Shown here: positions 38,101 through 45,837 of the stretch, in pieces
Position numbering within the stretch: position 1 is the stretch's first letter
How the letters are laid out: the number at the start of each line of letters is the position of its first letter
From: Sphingopyxis sp. H073
GTDB lineage: Bacteria > Pseudomonadota > Alphaproteobacteria > Sphingomonadales > Sphingomonadaceae
DNA: 64,000 nucleotides
Direction of reading: 5' to 3'
Assembly: GCF_001468395.1 (NCBI RefSeq)
Contig: NZ_LNSG01000002.1
Span: forward strand, 372,001-436,000
Notes under the pieces: generated by a model
What the model was told of the DNA's origin: nothing
What the model saw: the letters and a program-made list of their open reading frames with translations, nothing else
Database searches by the model: none
Program-made: the position numbers and the translations under genes

Positions 38101-38710
38101 TATCGAGACCGTCGAAAAGGAAGTCGTTGCCGTCCTCGGGCGGGGCGGCAACGGCTTCGGCCTGATCGAGCTGAGCTTGGATGCCTGCGGCGATGCGTGC
38201 GTCGCTGCCTTGGCCGGAGGCGCGATAGTCGAGGACGCTGGAGCGCAGGGCGCCGAAATTGCGGCGCATCAACTGCGCGAGGGCCCGCTCGACCGGCGAA
38301 AAGTTCTCGTCGGTCTCGACGATGGCGAGCAGCGAATATGCGCGTGCCGACAGATGGGCGAGGTGATAGGCCCCAGCGGCCATGACGAAATGGAAGTCGC
38401 GATCGACCTCCTGGCGGTCGCCCTTGGCCATCACGGCTTCAAGCGCCGTGGCCGCCTGCTCGAAGGCGGTGCGCGCCTGGGCAGCGTCGCCGCCAAAGTC
38501 GCGAAGGCGCAAGCCAAGGCCCAGCAAGGCATAAGCGTAAGAATGAAGATCGTAGCTCAGTTGGGGCGCGAAGGCCGGTGCGTCGGCCGGAAGAGCGCCA
38601 TCGCGCCAGATGATCGCGCGGGCCTGGCCGCGTGCGATCAGCCGCCCCCGGAAGCCGGCGGTCGCCGCTTCGGCGATGTCGGCCGCGATCGCTTCAGGGG
38701 TTGTTGGCAT
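35192..38710 (-). CDS. HamB-like SF2 helicase (Hachiman-type defence)
   Basis: A 1,172-residue superfamily 2 helicase of the Ski2-like type. After a helical N-terminal 310 residues come LPTSAGKTRIAE (motif I), LLVFDEGHMIGPN (motif II, DEGH), CLSAILPDG (III) and FKNVIGRAGRAYVDVEG (VI). The last 350 residues are a helical C-terminal extension. Size and partner match HamB, the DNA-sensing helicase of Hachiman. It overlaps the end of the HamA-like gene by 17 bases, so the two are co-translated. Confidence 0.78.
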   Translation of the reverse strand: MPTTPEAIAADIAEAATAGFRGRLIARGQARAIIWRDGALPADAPAFAPQLSYDLHSYAYALLGLGLRLRDFGGDAAQARTAFEQAATALEAVMAKGDRQEVDRDFHFVMAAGAYHLAHLSARAYSLLAIVETDENFSPVERALAQLMRRNFGALRSSVLDYRASGQGSDARIAAGIQAQLDQAEAVAAPPEDGNDFLFDGLDIALTDAFMAAMSLFLLALERGERPLIDQALERLRTSLAICSEMNMLPQWWAHRVAIHLLSDLWSSTFHERVPLQPAGGAAADWQPLRELFIALLQRRPKAEIDLWPSQTEAAARAADQSDDLVVSLPTSAGKTRIAELCILRCLAGGKRVVFVTPLRALSAQTETTLQRTFGPLGKTISALYGSIGVSGFDEDAIRERNIVVATPEKLDFALRNDPSLLDDVGLLVFDEGHMIGPNEREVRYEVQIQRLLRRPDAQERRIVCLSAILPDGDQLDDFAAWLRRDHPGGLIKNDWRPTRLRFGEVVWTSPTARLNLRVGDERPWVQRFLTGAAPPNWIPPKRRRTRLFPDDQRELCLATAWRLVDDGQTVLIFCPERRSVEPFADVIVDLHERGALRSLLEADPNLLNTAIALGEEWLGADSAILKCLRLGVALHHGALPTAYRKEVERLLRENVLKVTISSPTLAQGLNLSATAVVMYSLHRAGERIEISEFKNVIGRAGRAYVDVEGIVLFPMFDEIAKKRRNWEALITDLGAREMESGLVRLVAMLLTRMRSRIGGDLNQLVEYVVNNAAAWTFPEVANEKPEERERALADWERHVATLDTAILSLIGENDIPDEGIETALHDILQSSLWHRRLQRQDLQVRQVLKAGLVSRSRLIWSQSTAAGRRGYFLAGVGLTTGHALDAIAADANLLLIQANGAILEGDTEGAITAIAGLAERVFAFYPFTPDPLPANWRDILRAWLLGQPLAALGAAQASETLQFVEGGLVYRLPWAMEAIRVRAAANGDTVGVFDLLLEDHELGAAVPAVETGTLNRSASILIQAGFNSRLAAIKAVTDTAATFTTGQELREWLNSDAVAAWSALPDWPTAETKAIWTEFTNSFMPADNRTWADRRYWASVNWLGAPPPPGTPVQVHYWGGQPRVLSADAAPLGTLQAALNPDRIGLLRAVVATDVGKIDIAYLGPADISPP

Positions 38711-39473
38711 CGGCGATCACTCGATCATAAACCGCGCCGATGAAGGCGGCGTGCCCGTCGATGTATAGCCCAATGCCCCATTGGTTGATGGCGCCGGGAT
38801 AGGCTTGAAGGGAAGCGGTCAGCAGCGCCTCGGGCGCGTTGCCGGAAAATGTGAATAGCAAATGCTTGACGCTCTGCGGCGGAATACCGTGCTTGAGTAG
38901 CGCGTCGTCGATCGCATCCGCCAGCGGCAGATTATCGAGTTCAAGCAAGCGGGCCGAGATAAAGGACAGGGCGTGCGCCGAAGGCAGTCCGCCGTCCTTG
39001 TCTAGGCCAGCACGCGCGTCGGTCAGGACCTGGCCGGTGAGCGTGGCACGGCTCTTCGCTTCGGTCTTTAGGAAATGCAGGCGCTGCGACTGGGCGTCCT
39101 GCAGGATTCCGATCACGTCGTCGCCGCGCATCGCCATGTTCCGATGGTCCTTCCAACGCAGGCGCTTGATCGGAGCTCGGTAGCCGCCGCTATGCGCGTC
39201 GATCCATTCGGTCGCGTAGATCTCGCCAAGGTCGCCAGACCGGATTTGCTTGGTCGTCGGCAGTTTGCCTTCGATCAGCGCCGCAGCGGCGGGCTTGCCG
39301 AGCCTGGCGAGCGCGCGCGCCAATTGTTCTTCCGAGGCGTAGTGCGCGGGTACGATGGCGGCAGTCGCTTGAATGCCGGTGGCGAGGCTCGCCGCCTGTC
39401 CGGTCATCACCCGGCGATGGTGTGTCCCTACCGGCCCATCGACAGAGACGCACCAGTCATTGAACTGCGCCAT
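38694..39473 (-). CDS. HamA-like (DUF1837) nuclease effector
   Basis: A 259-residue protein with a PD-(D/E)xK-type nuclease layout: Glu84 in SGDLGEIYATEW, Asp118-Asp119 in MRGDDVIG, and Glu138-x-Lys140 in FLKTEAKSR. This matches the DUF1837/HamA effector, which in Hachiman is held by HamB and degrades DNA when phage DNA intermediates are sensed. It lies between the Mrr-like gene (15-base gap) and the helicase gene (overlap). Identity is from motifs and pairing; a diverged relative of HamA is also possible. Confidence 0.75.
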   Translation of the reverse strand: MAQFNDWCVSVDGPVGTHHRRVMTGQAASLATGIQATAAIVPAHYASEEQLARALARLGKPAAAALIEGKLPTTKQIRSGDLGEIYATEWIDAHSGGYRAPIKRLRWKDHRNMAMRGDDVIGILQDAQSQRLHFLKTEAKSRATLTGQVLTDARAGLDKDGGLPSAHALSFISARLLELDNLPLADAIDDALLKHGIPPQSVKHLLFTFSGNAPEALLTASLQAYPGAINQWGIGLYIDGHAAFIGAVYDRVIADANNP

Positions 39474-39488
39474 CCTCGTCCCTCCCGG

Positions 39489-40295
39489 TCATTGAGGAAA
39501 GAGGTCGCGGACGCGCATGAACGGCGAGCCGGTTTCAGCGGCACGGCGCACCTTGCGTTCGAGAACTTGGGTGAGTGGGAGTTCACGGTCGAGCATCTCG
39601 TAGAGATCGAGCCCGTCCATGCAGATGACGCGCTTGCCGCGCCCGAAGGCCGAAAGGCCCTCTTCAGTGAAGCCGCTGTTGCTGACGAACAGGCCGCGGG
39701 TCCAGGCGGCCTTTTGCTCGATCTTGCCATGGAAGGTGTGCAGCTCGGCGACGCCCATCGGCTGGCCGTGCCACTTTGCCTCGACAAGGTAGGTCTCGCT
39801 TCCGAGTTGGAAGCTCCCGTCGATCTGCTCTCCCCGCAGCCGAAAAGGCTCTTGGGCCGCGAGGCCAAAGGCGTCGAACAGGCCTTTCAGGAATCCTTCG
39901 AAGGCATAGCCGCGCGCATGAGGTGCGAGCGTGGTGACGCGAAGGAGGTCGGACTTAATCTTCGCGACCGCTTGCCGATCGACAGGGGGAGGCGACGGGC
40001 TCGCCGCAGGACGTTGGGGTGAGGCGCCGCCAGAAAGGCGGTTTATCAGTCCCTGATACCGCGCCTCCGCATTCGCGACGGGGTCAGCTCCGCCCGACCG
40101 GGCAAGATATTCGGAGCGATGCTCCCAGAGCGCGGTCAAGGCGCGGACGGCTGTCGAATCGTCGCAGGTCTGCAAGAAATAGCGCAGGCGCTTGCCCTTT
40201 GACCCTCCATTGGCCGAGTATTTCGGATCGTCTATGTTGACCTTGAGCTCTGAGGCAAAGAAGTCCGAGAAGCTGGGATCGGAGAAATCCAGCAC
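39489..40295 (-). CDS. Mrr-like PD-(D/E)xK restriction endonuclease
   Basis: A 268-residue protein from a GTG at 40295. Residues 120-200 form a restriction-endonuclease core: Glu133 in [13 protein letters not shown], Asp159 in GEQIDGSF and Glu172-x-Lys174 in YLVEAKW, as in Mrr_cat. The frame continues upstream through well-behaved sequence (residues [20 protein letters not shown]) to an ATC at 40367 that has GGAG and AAAGG ahead of it, while the GTG has no ribosome site. The real start may be this non-standard codon. It sits directly before the HamA-like gene. Confidence 0.72.
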   Translation of the reverse strand: MLDFSDPSFSDFFASELKVNIDDPKYSANGGSKGKRLRYFLQTCDDSTAVRALTALWEHRSEYLARSGGADPVANAEARYQGLINRLSGGASPQRPAASPSPPPVDRQAVAKIKSDLLRVTTLAPHARGYAFEGFLKGLFDAFGLAAQEPFRLRGEQIDGSFQLGSETYLVEAKWHGQPMGVAELHTFHGKIEQKAAWTRGLFVSNSGFTEEGLSAFGRGKRVICMDGLDLYEMLDRELPLTQVLERKVRRAAETGSPFMRVRDLFPQ

Positions 40296-40396
40296 GAAGC
40301 CGGGACCCCGGACGAAGTCGACGAGGTCGTCAATGAGGCGCAGGTCTATTGATCTAATCGAACTGATGTCCTTTCTCCCCAGCGGACAGCTTTGAG

Positions 40397-41434
40397 TTAG
40401 CTGTTGATCGTTTTTTCAAGCGCGGCAATTCTCGCGAGTACGTCGTCGAATGAAAGCGGTGTCTGGTCAAACATCATCGGCATCATCGCCCGATAATCGG
40501 CTCGCAGATCTTTGGCCCGAGCGCCGTCCGGCATGAGCTGGAGCGTGCCTGGCCGTGCCGTTTCGTAATTGGCCCAACCCGAACGAAAGAACGTGGCTTT
40601 GTGGCGCGCCACCTGCACCAGCAAACCGAGATCGGCAGCGGCGGCTTGGCCGTCGTCCGTCTCGAGAAGCATGGCGAGGTCATAAAAGTGCCGCGAGAAA
40701 TACAGCGGCGTGGGTGACCCGGCGGGGCGATGCGCCTCCGCATGGAGCGCGGTCGCCTTCTCCCAGAAGGTCCGCCTCGCTGACAGCACGGTCACGCTGG
40801 TGTCGGGATCGGTGAAGAAGTCTGGATAGTCGTCGGCCGCGTAGGGGCGGATGACTTTCTCCTCTGTCGGCCAGGGATCGCCGCGCGCGCCGAGCTCGAA
40901 TTTCACGCGCGGCGTGATGTAGGCCATGCCTTCGTATTCGGCGGTAGGCAGCGCGGTCGGATAGTGGAAGTTGACGGTCTGCGCGTCACCGGCGTCTATC
41001 TCTAGCGACCACTCGCTTTCGGTCGGCTCACCGAGTTGTTCGACGATCGCGGCGCGAAGCGCTGGCAGAAGTCGCTCGGCGATGTGCTGCTCGACATCGC
41101 TGACTAGGTCGTCGATCAGCCGAGCCGCCTGCTTCTTGCTGATCCCCTCCTTATCGGGGTCGCGCTCGCCGGTGTATCCGAGTTCGGCACGGTCGAACGA
41201 CAAGTCGATGTCCTCGGAGAATCGGCGAATAGCGTTGAACGCTTTGGAGAGCGACGTGCCGCCCTTAAAAACGAGGGTTGCCGTGGTGCCCTTCGGTAGA
41301 CCGAACAGGCGCTTCAGGCTCCAACATACCCAGAAGTCCTTTTCGATGATCGTATTGGCGACGCCCCGCCCGGCGCCGGTCTCCCCGAAAAGAGCTGCAC
41401 GATCGTCGGTGGGAAGGCGGGCGACATCATCCAT
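40397..41434 (-). CDS. abiEii: AbiEii-family nucleotidyltransferase toxin
   Basis: A 345-residue protein starting [20 protein letters not shown]. The polymerase-beta-like nucleotidyltransferase core shows FKGGTSLSK (56-64) and RFSEDIDL (71-78), the motifs of type IV AbiEii toxins, which add nucleotides to tRNA and stop growth. Start at ATG 41432-41434, overlapping the antitoxin gene by 8 bases. It is the second gene of an AbiE pair and leads into the defence cassette on the same strand. Confidence 0.9.
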   Translation of the reverse strand: MDDVARLPTDDRAALFGETGAGRGVANTIIEKDFWVCWSLKRLFGLPKGTTATLVFKGGTSLSKAFNAIRRFSEDIDLSFDRAELGYTGERDPDKEGISKKQAARLIDDLVSDVEQHIAERLLPALRAAIVEQLGEPTESEWSLEIDAGDAQTVNFHYPTALPTAEYEGMAYITPRVKFELGARGDPWPTEEKVIRPYAADDYPDFFTDPDTSVTVLSARRTFWEKATALHAEAHRPAGSPTPLYFSRHFYDLAMLLETDDGQAAAADLGLLVQVARHKATFFRSGWANYETARPGTLQLMPDGARAKDLRADYRAMMPMMFDQTPLSFDDVLARIAALEKTINS

Positions 41435-42056
41435 CGATATCGGCCACCGCTGCGTGGGCAATCGAGACGAGCGTGGGTCGCATCCAGGCGGGCGCTTGAA
41501 CGGCGGTTGAGGCCAACGTCTTCTTGTCGTTGGCCGAAAGCCGGCGCGCCGCGACCTGCGCGACGTCAGCCGCCCGAACGGGGCCGACATGACGAAGCGC
41601 CTGAACCACCGTCCCGGCGGGGCTGCCCGGTGCGATCAGATGCTTGGGCGAGGCGTGACGAAGGTCGACGACGCGCTTTCCCAGCACGACGCGCCGCGAC
41701 GGGCCGTCGGTCAGATAAGTGCTTTGTGCCGGGACCTGGGTCGAAAGGCCGAGCGCGTTCGCTGCGCGCGCTCCGGAGATCTGCACCTGCGAGCCGGTCT
41801 CCCGCGCAAGAGCGTGGGCGACATCGTCCGGCGCGGGTGACAACGCCCCAAGTTTCGGGTGCAGCTTGGGAAAGTCGTAAAGCCCACGCGCAAGCCGCCG
41901 GAGCTGTCCGCCCTTCACTAATCGGGAGAGTGCCTGATCGACAGAAGAGCGGGCGGCAACTGTGAGGAAGTCGCTAGGCGTGAAGACGCTGCCACGTCCG
42001 CTGGCGCGGACGCGTTTCATGAGCCGGTCGGGGACTGAGGCGTTTAGCGTCTTCAT
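41427..42056 (-). CDS. abiEi: AbiEi-family antitoxin and autorepressor
   Basis: A 209-residue protein with an N-terminal winged HTH (FTPSDFLTVAARSSVDQALS then RLARGLYDFPKL) and a C-terminal antitoxin domain, the layout of DUF6088/AbiEi antitoxins. In this family the antitoxin neutralises the toxin indirectly and represses its own promoter through inverted repeats. A long palindrome begins at the base next to the start codon, which fits that control. Confidence 0.88.
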   Translation of the reverse strand: MKTLNASVPDRLMKRVRASGRGSVFTPSDFLTVAARSSVDQALSRLVKGGQLRRLARGLYDFPKLHPKLGALSPAPDDVAHALARETGSQVQISGARAANALGLSTQVPAQSTYLTDGPSRRVVLGKRVVDLRHASPKHLIAPGSPAGTVVQALRHVGPVRAADVAQVAARRLSANDKKTLASTAVQAPAWMRPTLVSIAHAAVADIDG

Positions 42057-42088
42057 ATGTCAGAAAATAAGGCAAGTTTTTCTGACAT
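42057..42088. promoter_or_regulatory. Palindromic operator of abiEi-abiEii
   Basis: ATGTCAGAAAA and TTTTCTGACAT are perfect 11-base inverted arms around a 10-base spacer. The element ends one base before the abiEi start codon and so covers the ribosome-binding region and probably the -10. It is the strongest palindrome in the cargo region and a likely AbiEi binding site. Confidence 0.8.
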
Positions 42089-42131
42089 GCAAGTGGCGGC
42101 ATTCCTCGTCTAGAGTGCGACCGCCACTTGC
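42089..42131. repeat. Long-spacer inverted repeat after the integrase gene
   Basis: GCAAGTGGCGG (42089-42099) and CCGCCACTTGC (42121-42131) are perfect 11-base arms with a 21-base spacer. It starts directly after the abiE palindrome and ends 6 bases before the integrase stop. There is no U-tract. It may be a terminator for int or a binding site. Confidence 0.5.
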
Positions 42132-42137
42132 TAAGCA

Positions 42138-43499
42138 TTACGCCGCGGCGCGTTGCTCGTCATTCGCCGCGCCGGCAGCGTCCGGTGCCGCAGCCTGCTG
42201 CAAGAAGCGAGCGAGTGCTGCGCGCCGAGAATCCCGATCCACGGCATAGGCAGTTTGTTTGAATTCAATGCCGTCTAGGAGGCCTTGGATGTAGCCGGAG
42301 ATGGTATCAGCGGCCATGATCAGCGCCGTGTCGAGCGTGTGTATGTAGTTGCTGGTGACGGAGCCCTTCGAATGGCCGACCAGAGCAGCGATAGTGACCT
42401 CGGTAAAGCCGAGATCGTTTGCAATGCTGGCAAAGCTGTGCCGCAAGACGTGTGGTGTGATGTCGGCTAGCGGCGTTGCTTTGAAGATCTGGTCCCAGTG
42501 GTTAGGAAGGCTTCCGAACGCGTTGTCGTCGCCGTGTCCAGGAAACACGTAGGTTCCTGAGCGAGTTCTCCGGCTAGCTTCCAGGTATTCAACGACCGGT
42601 AGGCCGATCGGACGGATTGAGCCTCCTTCCTTGCTGTCAACGAGGCGGAGGCAGCTCGCGCTCGTGTCGGCTTCAGACCAAGCAAGCGTGACCATCTCCG
42701 TGCGGCGGCATCCTGTCAGCGCAAGCTGGCGGATGATGTCGACCGATAGCTCATACTTCTCATTTTCAGCAGCCTGCGTGAGAATTTCGCCGAGCAACCG
42801 ATATTCGGCCTCGCTCAGCCGTCGTGCGCGCACGTTGTCCTTCGGCCGCCTCACACCGTGCGCTGGATTGGTATCGATGATGCCAGCCTCGACTGCATAG
42901 GTCAGTATTCCACCAAAAAGTCCGATGGTGCGCGTTGCCGTGCCCGCTCCACCTCGCACGATAGCGCGACCGCGAAGCTTCCTCGTCTTGACGCTGCAGC
43001 GGGTCTTGCCGGCCATGATGTCCTTCAGGGCCTTCGTGATGTCCGCTTTCACCAGATCCTTGACCCTATGCGTACCAAGCAGAGGAATGATGTGGCGCTC
43101 GATGCGCCCCGTGTCGGAGAGAATGGTGCTGGCTTTCTTGGGGCGCCCGCCCTTTCCAAGAATGAGGCCGGCTTTAAGATCGGCGACGTAAAGGTCACAC
43201 AGTTCCTTAACGGTAATCGCTTTGCTGTCGAGCTGCTTCTCTTCGGCCGGGTCGTCGCCTTGAGCGATCCTGCCCAACTGGACCTTCGCCTCTTGGCGAG
43301 CGCGCTCTGGTGTCCAGACGCCGTGCAATCCGATTGTGAAGCGACGCGACCGCTTGCCGAGCCTGTACTGGATGACATAGCTGCGCTTGCCGGATGCGAA
43401 TACTCGGAGGCCAAAGCCGGGCAGTTCGTCGTCCCAAATGACGTAATCTTTCGCGCGACTGTCCGCGGCGTCGACGACCCGTTTCGTGAGCTTAGGCAT
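42138..43499 (-). CDS. int: Tyrosine-recombinase integrase of the ICE
   Basis: A 453-residue integrase with an N-terminal DUF4102 arm-binding domain (residues 1-90), a SAM-like core-binding domain (about 95-215) and a catalytic domain with Arg265 (TGCRRTE), His350 and Arg353 (HVLRH), His376 (GHS) and nucleophile Tyr385. All catalytic residues are present, so the element should be able to excise. It lies about 180 bases from a tRNA 3' fragment, the expected attachment site, and faces into the element. Confidence 0.95.
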   Translation of the reverse strand: MPKLTKRVVDAADSRAKDYVIWDDELPGFGLRVFASGKRSYVIQYRLGKRSRRFTIGLHGVWTPERARQEAKVQLGRIAQGDDPAEEKQLDSKAITVKELCDLYVADLKAGLILGKGGRPKKASTILSDTGRIERHIIPLLGTHRVKDLVKADITKALKDIMAGKTRCSVKTRKLRGRAIVRGGAGTATRTIGLFGGILTYAVEAGIIDTNPAHGVRRPKDNVRARRLSEAEYRLLGEILTQAAENEKYELSVDIIRQLALTGCRRTEMVTLAWSEADTSASCLRLVDSKEGGSIRPIGLPVVEYLEASRRTRSGTYVFPGHGDDNAFGSLPNHWDQIFKATPLADITPHVLRHSFASIANDLGFTEVTIAALVGHSKGSVTSNYIHTLDTALIMAADTISGYIQGLLDGIEFKQTAYAVDRDSRRAALARFLQQAAAPDAAGAANDEQRAAA

Positions 43500-43678
43500 G
43501 GGCTTCCTCCGACCCTAGCGTTTCCTCTCGCGTAAGCACCACGTAAGCACGCGGGCGAAAACAGTGGCGGGGAGAAGAGTAGCTTTGGCGGAGAAGAAAG
43601 GCAAATTGTTTAGCGTTTACAGGGAGATAGGCGGACATCGGCGGCTCCTTGCGCTTATTGGCGGAGCTAGCCATATTC

Positions 43679-43724
43679 CCTCCGAAGGCAGAGGTCACAG
43701 GTTCGAATCCTGTCGGGTGCGCCA
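43679..43724 (+). tRNA. Displaced 3' half of tRNA-Arg(CCG), ICE attachment-site end
   Basis: From the anticodon loop (CCTCCGAAGGCAG, anticodon CCG) through variable loop, T arm (ACAGG-TTCGAAT-CCTGT) and acceptor strand CGGGTGC-G-CCA the sequence is intact tRNA-Arg. The 5' half is missing: bases before 43679 do not pair or match a tRNA. This is what integration into a tRNA leaves at the distal end of the element, so the complete tRNA gene should lie beyond the left edge of the window. It is not a functional tRNA. Confidence 0.88.
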
Positions 43725-43980
43725 CTTCACTACAGAACTGCGAACGCCGTACGCCGCCATATCCACCCTCGAGGCGGCTACCAAGCTCGGACGCAGTTCC
43801 GATCTCGCTCCGTTAATCGAACTTCGTCGTCTGCGACCTCGACGCGCTGAGCGAAGGCGCGCAGCTGATCCGGTCGATAGCCCGCCCGCTTCCATACGCA
43901 GGCCGTCGTGTGCAGCGATGGTGGCGTTGACATATATAATCCGGTCGGGGTCTTCCAGATCGTGTCGGTATCGCGCGGCG

Positions 43981-44270
43981 GTCAACGACCCCGCGCTGGC
44001 CGATCTGCCGACCCCCGGCTTTGACGATTATCCCTTGTTCGCCAAGCCGCCGCCGCTCGATCATGGCTATTTCGAAGCCTTCAACCGCGATAACGTGCAT
44101 CTCGTCGACATCAAAAAACGCGAAGCGCCGGTCGAGATAACCGAGACGGGAGTGCGGACGAGCTGAACGCGTATGAATTCGACATCATCGTGCTGGCGAG
44201 CGGCCTCAAGGCCTGCACCGGCGCGCGCGAAGCCTTTCCGATCCCCGGCGAGGGCGGCCGGACGAAATGA
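43981..44270 (+). pseudogene. Fragment of a Baeyer-Villiger-type flavin monooxygenase
   Basis: Residues DYPLFAKPPPLDHGYFEAFN, RDNVHLVDIKK and EITETGVRTS, then in another frame ELNAYEFDIIVLASGLKACT, match the middle of BVMOs (the FATG-type motif region). A small deletion after RTS shifts the frame, and no start or C-terminus remains. It lies between the ICE end and the aromatic operon, so a catabolic gene was probably lost here. The 256 bases before it hold no gene that I can support. Confidence 0.7.
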
Positions 44271-44276
44271 CTCTTC

Positions 44277-44304
44277 CTTCAGGCTCGTCACCGCGAGCCT
44301 GAAG
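44277..44304 (-). terminator. Terminator of the aromatic operon
   Basis: CTTCAGGCTCG-TCACCG-CGAGCCTGAAG is a perfect 11-bp stem 18 bases past the stop of the hydroxylase gene. The U-tract is poor, so it may act in both directions or need Rho. Confidence 0.65.
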
Positions 44305-44322
44305 CACGGCCGTCATCTGAAA

Positions 44323-45837
44323 TCAATGGACCCCGCCCCGGCCGTTGCGTGTCGCCGGATGCCCGCGGAGATCGGCAAAATAACGAGCCGTCAGTTCGCC
44401 CACCGGCCCGCTGCCGAACACATAACGGTCGGCTCGGACGAGTACCGCGTCGGCGCTATGCTTATCGAGCCAGTGCCGGACTTCGGCGCCAAAAGGTTCG
44501 ATGTCGTCGAGCGAAAAGCAGGGCACCGCGCCGCTGGACGGCGAGGTTTCCCGCGCGACGATCCAAGGCCCCGGGCCCAGCAGGTCGTCGAGCCGGCTCG
44601 GCCCCGCTTTTGGCTGCGGGAAATAGCTTCCTGCGCCCGGAGTGCCCGCGTCGATGAGACCCGTCAGAATATCGGGATAAGCCGCTGCCCCGGCCGGCTC
44701 CGGATTGGCAGCGCGCGCCGCGAGCATCTGCGCGTCGCGGGCGGCCGCCGCGTCGGGATCGGTGATGCACACCGTCCGACCCATCATCATCGCAAGACCG
44801 ATGATCGCGCGGACGTTGGGCTCGCGCTCGGGCTGGTAGGTTTCGAGGATGGGCGCTGCCGCCTCGCCCCTTACGACAGCGGCGAGTTTCCACGCGAGAT
44901 TGGCGGCGTCGCGAATGCCCGAACACAAGCCCTGACCGGCAAACGGCGGCATCTGGTGCGCGGCGTCACCCGCGAGGAAGATGGCGCCTCGCTGCCATTG
45001 TTCGGCGATGCGCGCCGAAAAACGATAGACCGCCTTGCGTTCGATTTCGACCGCGCCCGCGACATCCCAAGGGTCCAGCAGTCGCCCGATCATGGCGTCG
45101 TCGAGGAGGTCGTCGGGCCTTTCACCCGGCTTCACCATGAATTCCCAGCGGTGACGCCCTTCGCCCATCAGCACGCAAGTCGTCGGCCGCGCGGGATCGC
45201 AAATCTGCAGATTGACCTCGGGAAGCCGCGATACGTCGTTTACGATCGTGTCGACGATCAACCAGCTTTCGTCGAAATCGAGGTCGTCGATGCCGATGCC
45301 GGCAAGGTCGCGCACGGTGCTGCGCGCACCGTCGGCACCGACAAGAAAGCGGGGCCGAACGAGCTGCGCGCCTTGCTCCGTCTCGAACTCCGCCGCCGGA
45401 GCGTCGCAACTGCCGCCGAGGCCGGTCAGTCGCCATCCCGCGCGTAGCTCGATATTCGGCTGTGCCGCAACGGCCTCGCGCAACAGTCGCTCGATCGAAG
45501 GCTGATGGATCATGTTCGCGCTATGCCAGCCGCCAGCTGCGATCCGGTCCGCCCCGTCGAGGCGAAGCAGCACCTGCCCGTCGGCGGTCACGAAATCATA
45601 GCGCGGGCTGTGGCGGCACGTCGCCACGATGGCGTCGGCGATGCCGAGCTCCTGAAAGACGCGGAGGATCTGGTGATCGATATGCGCGGCGCGCGGCAGG
45701 GCGTAAGGCTCGGTGGCGCGTTCGGCGAGGATGACCGTCACGCCGCGCCGGGCGAGCAGCAGCGCAAGCGTAAGCCCGGTTGGCCCGGCGCCGACGATCA
45801 GGACGTCGCAATCTTCGGCTTTGGGGCTGCTGCTCAC
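44323..45837 (-). CDS. MhpA-like FAD-dependent aromatic hydroxylase
   Basis: A 504-residue group A flavin monooxygenase. It shows the FAD motif GAGPTG (16-21), a DG-type motif (FLVGADGARS) and the second FAD motif GDAAHQMPPFAGQG near residue 300; the C-terminal region resembles the thioredoxin-like domain of phenol hydroxylases. MhpA family members hydroxylate 3-(3-hydroxyphenyl)propionate-like substrates to catechols. The start is a GTG overlapping the preceding stop by 4 bases. The true substrate is unknown. Confidence 0.82.
   Translation of the reverse strand: MSSSPKAEDCDVLIVGAGPTGLTLALLLARRGVTVILAERATEPYALPRAAHIDHQILRVFQELGIADAIVATCRHSPRYDFVTADGQVLLRLDGADRIAAGGWHSANMIHQPSIERLLREAVAAQPNIELRAGWRLTGLGGSCDAPAAEFETEQGAQLVRPRFLVGADGARSTVRDLAGIGIDDLDFDESWLIVDTIVNDVSRLPEVNLQICDPARPTTCVLMGEGRHRWEFMVKPGERPDDLLDDAMIGRLLDPWDVAGAVEIERKAVYRFSARIAEQWQRGAIFLAGDAAHQMPPFAGQGLCSGIRDAANLAWKLAAVVRGEAAAPILETYQPEREPNVRAIIGLAMMMGRTVCITDPDAAAARDAQMLAARAANPEPAGAAAYPDILTGLIDAGTPGAGSYFPQPKAGPSRLDDLLGPGPWIVARETSPSSGAVPCFSLDDIEPFGAEVRHWLDKHSADAVLVRADRYVFGSGPVGELTARYFADLRGHPATRNGRGGVH

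Noticed and set aside
43492-43725. Minus-strand open frame beginning MAHPTGFEPVTSAFGG
   Set aside because: This peptide is the reverse-strand reading of a tRNA 3' half. Many such entries are annotated as proteins but none is real here.
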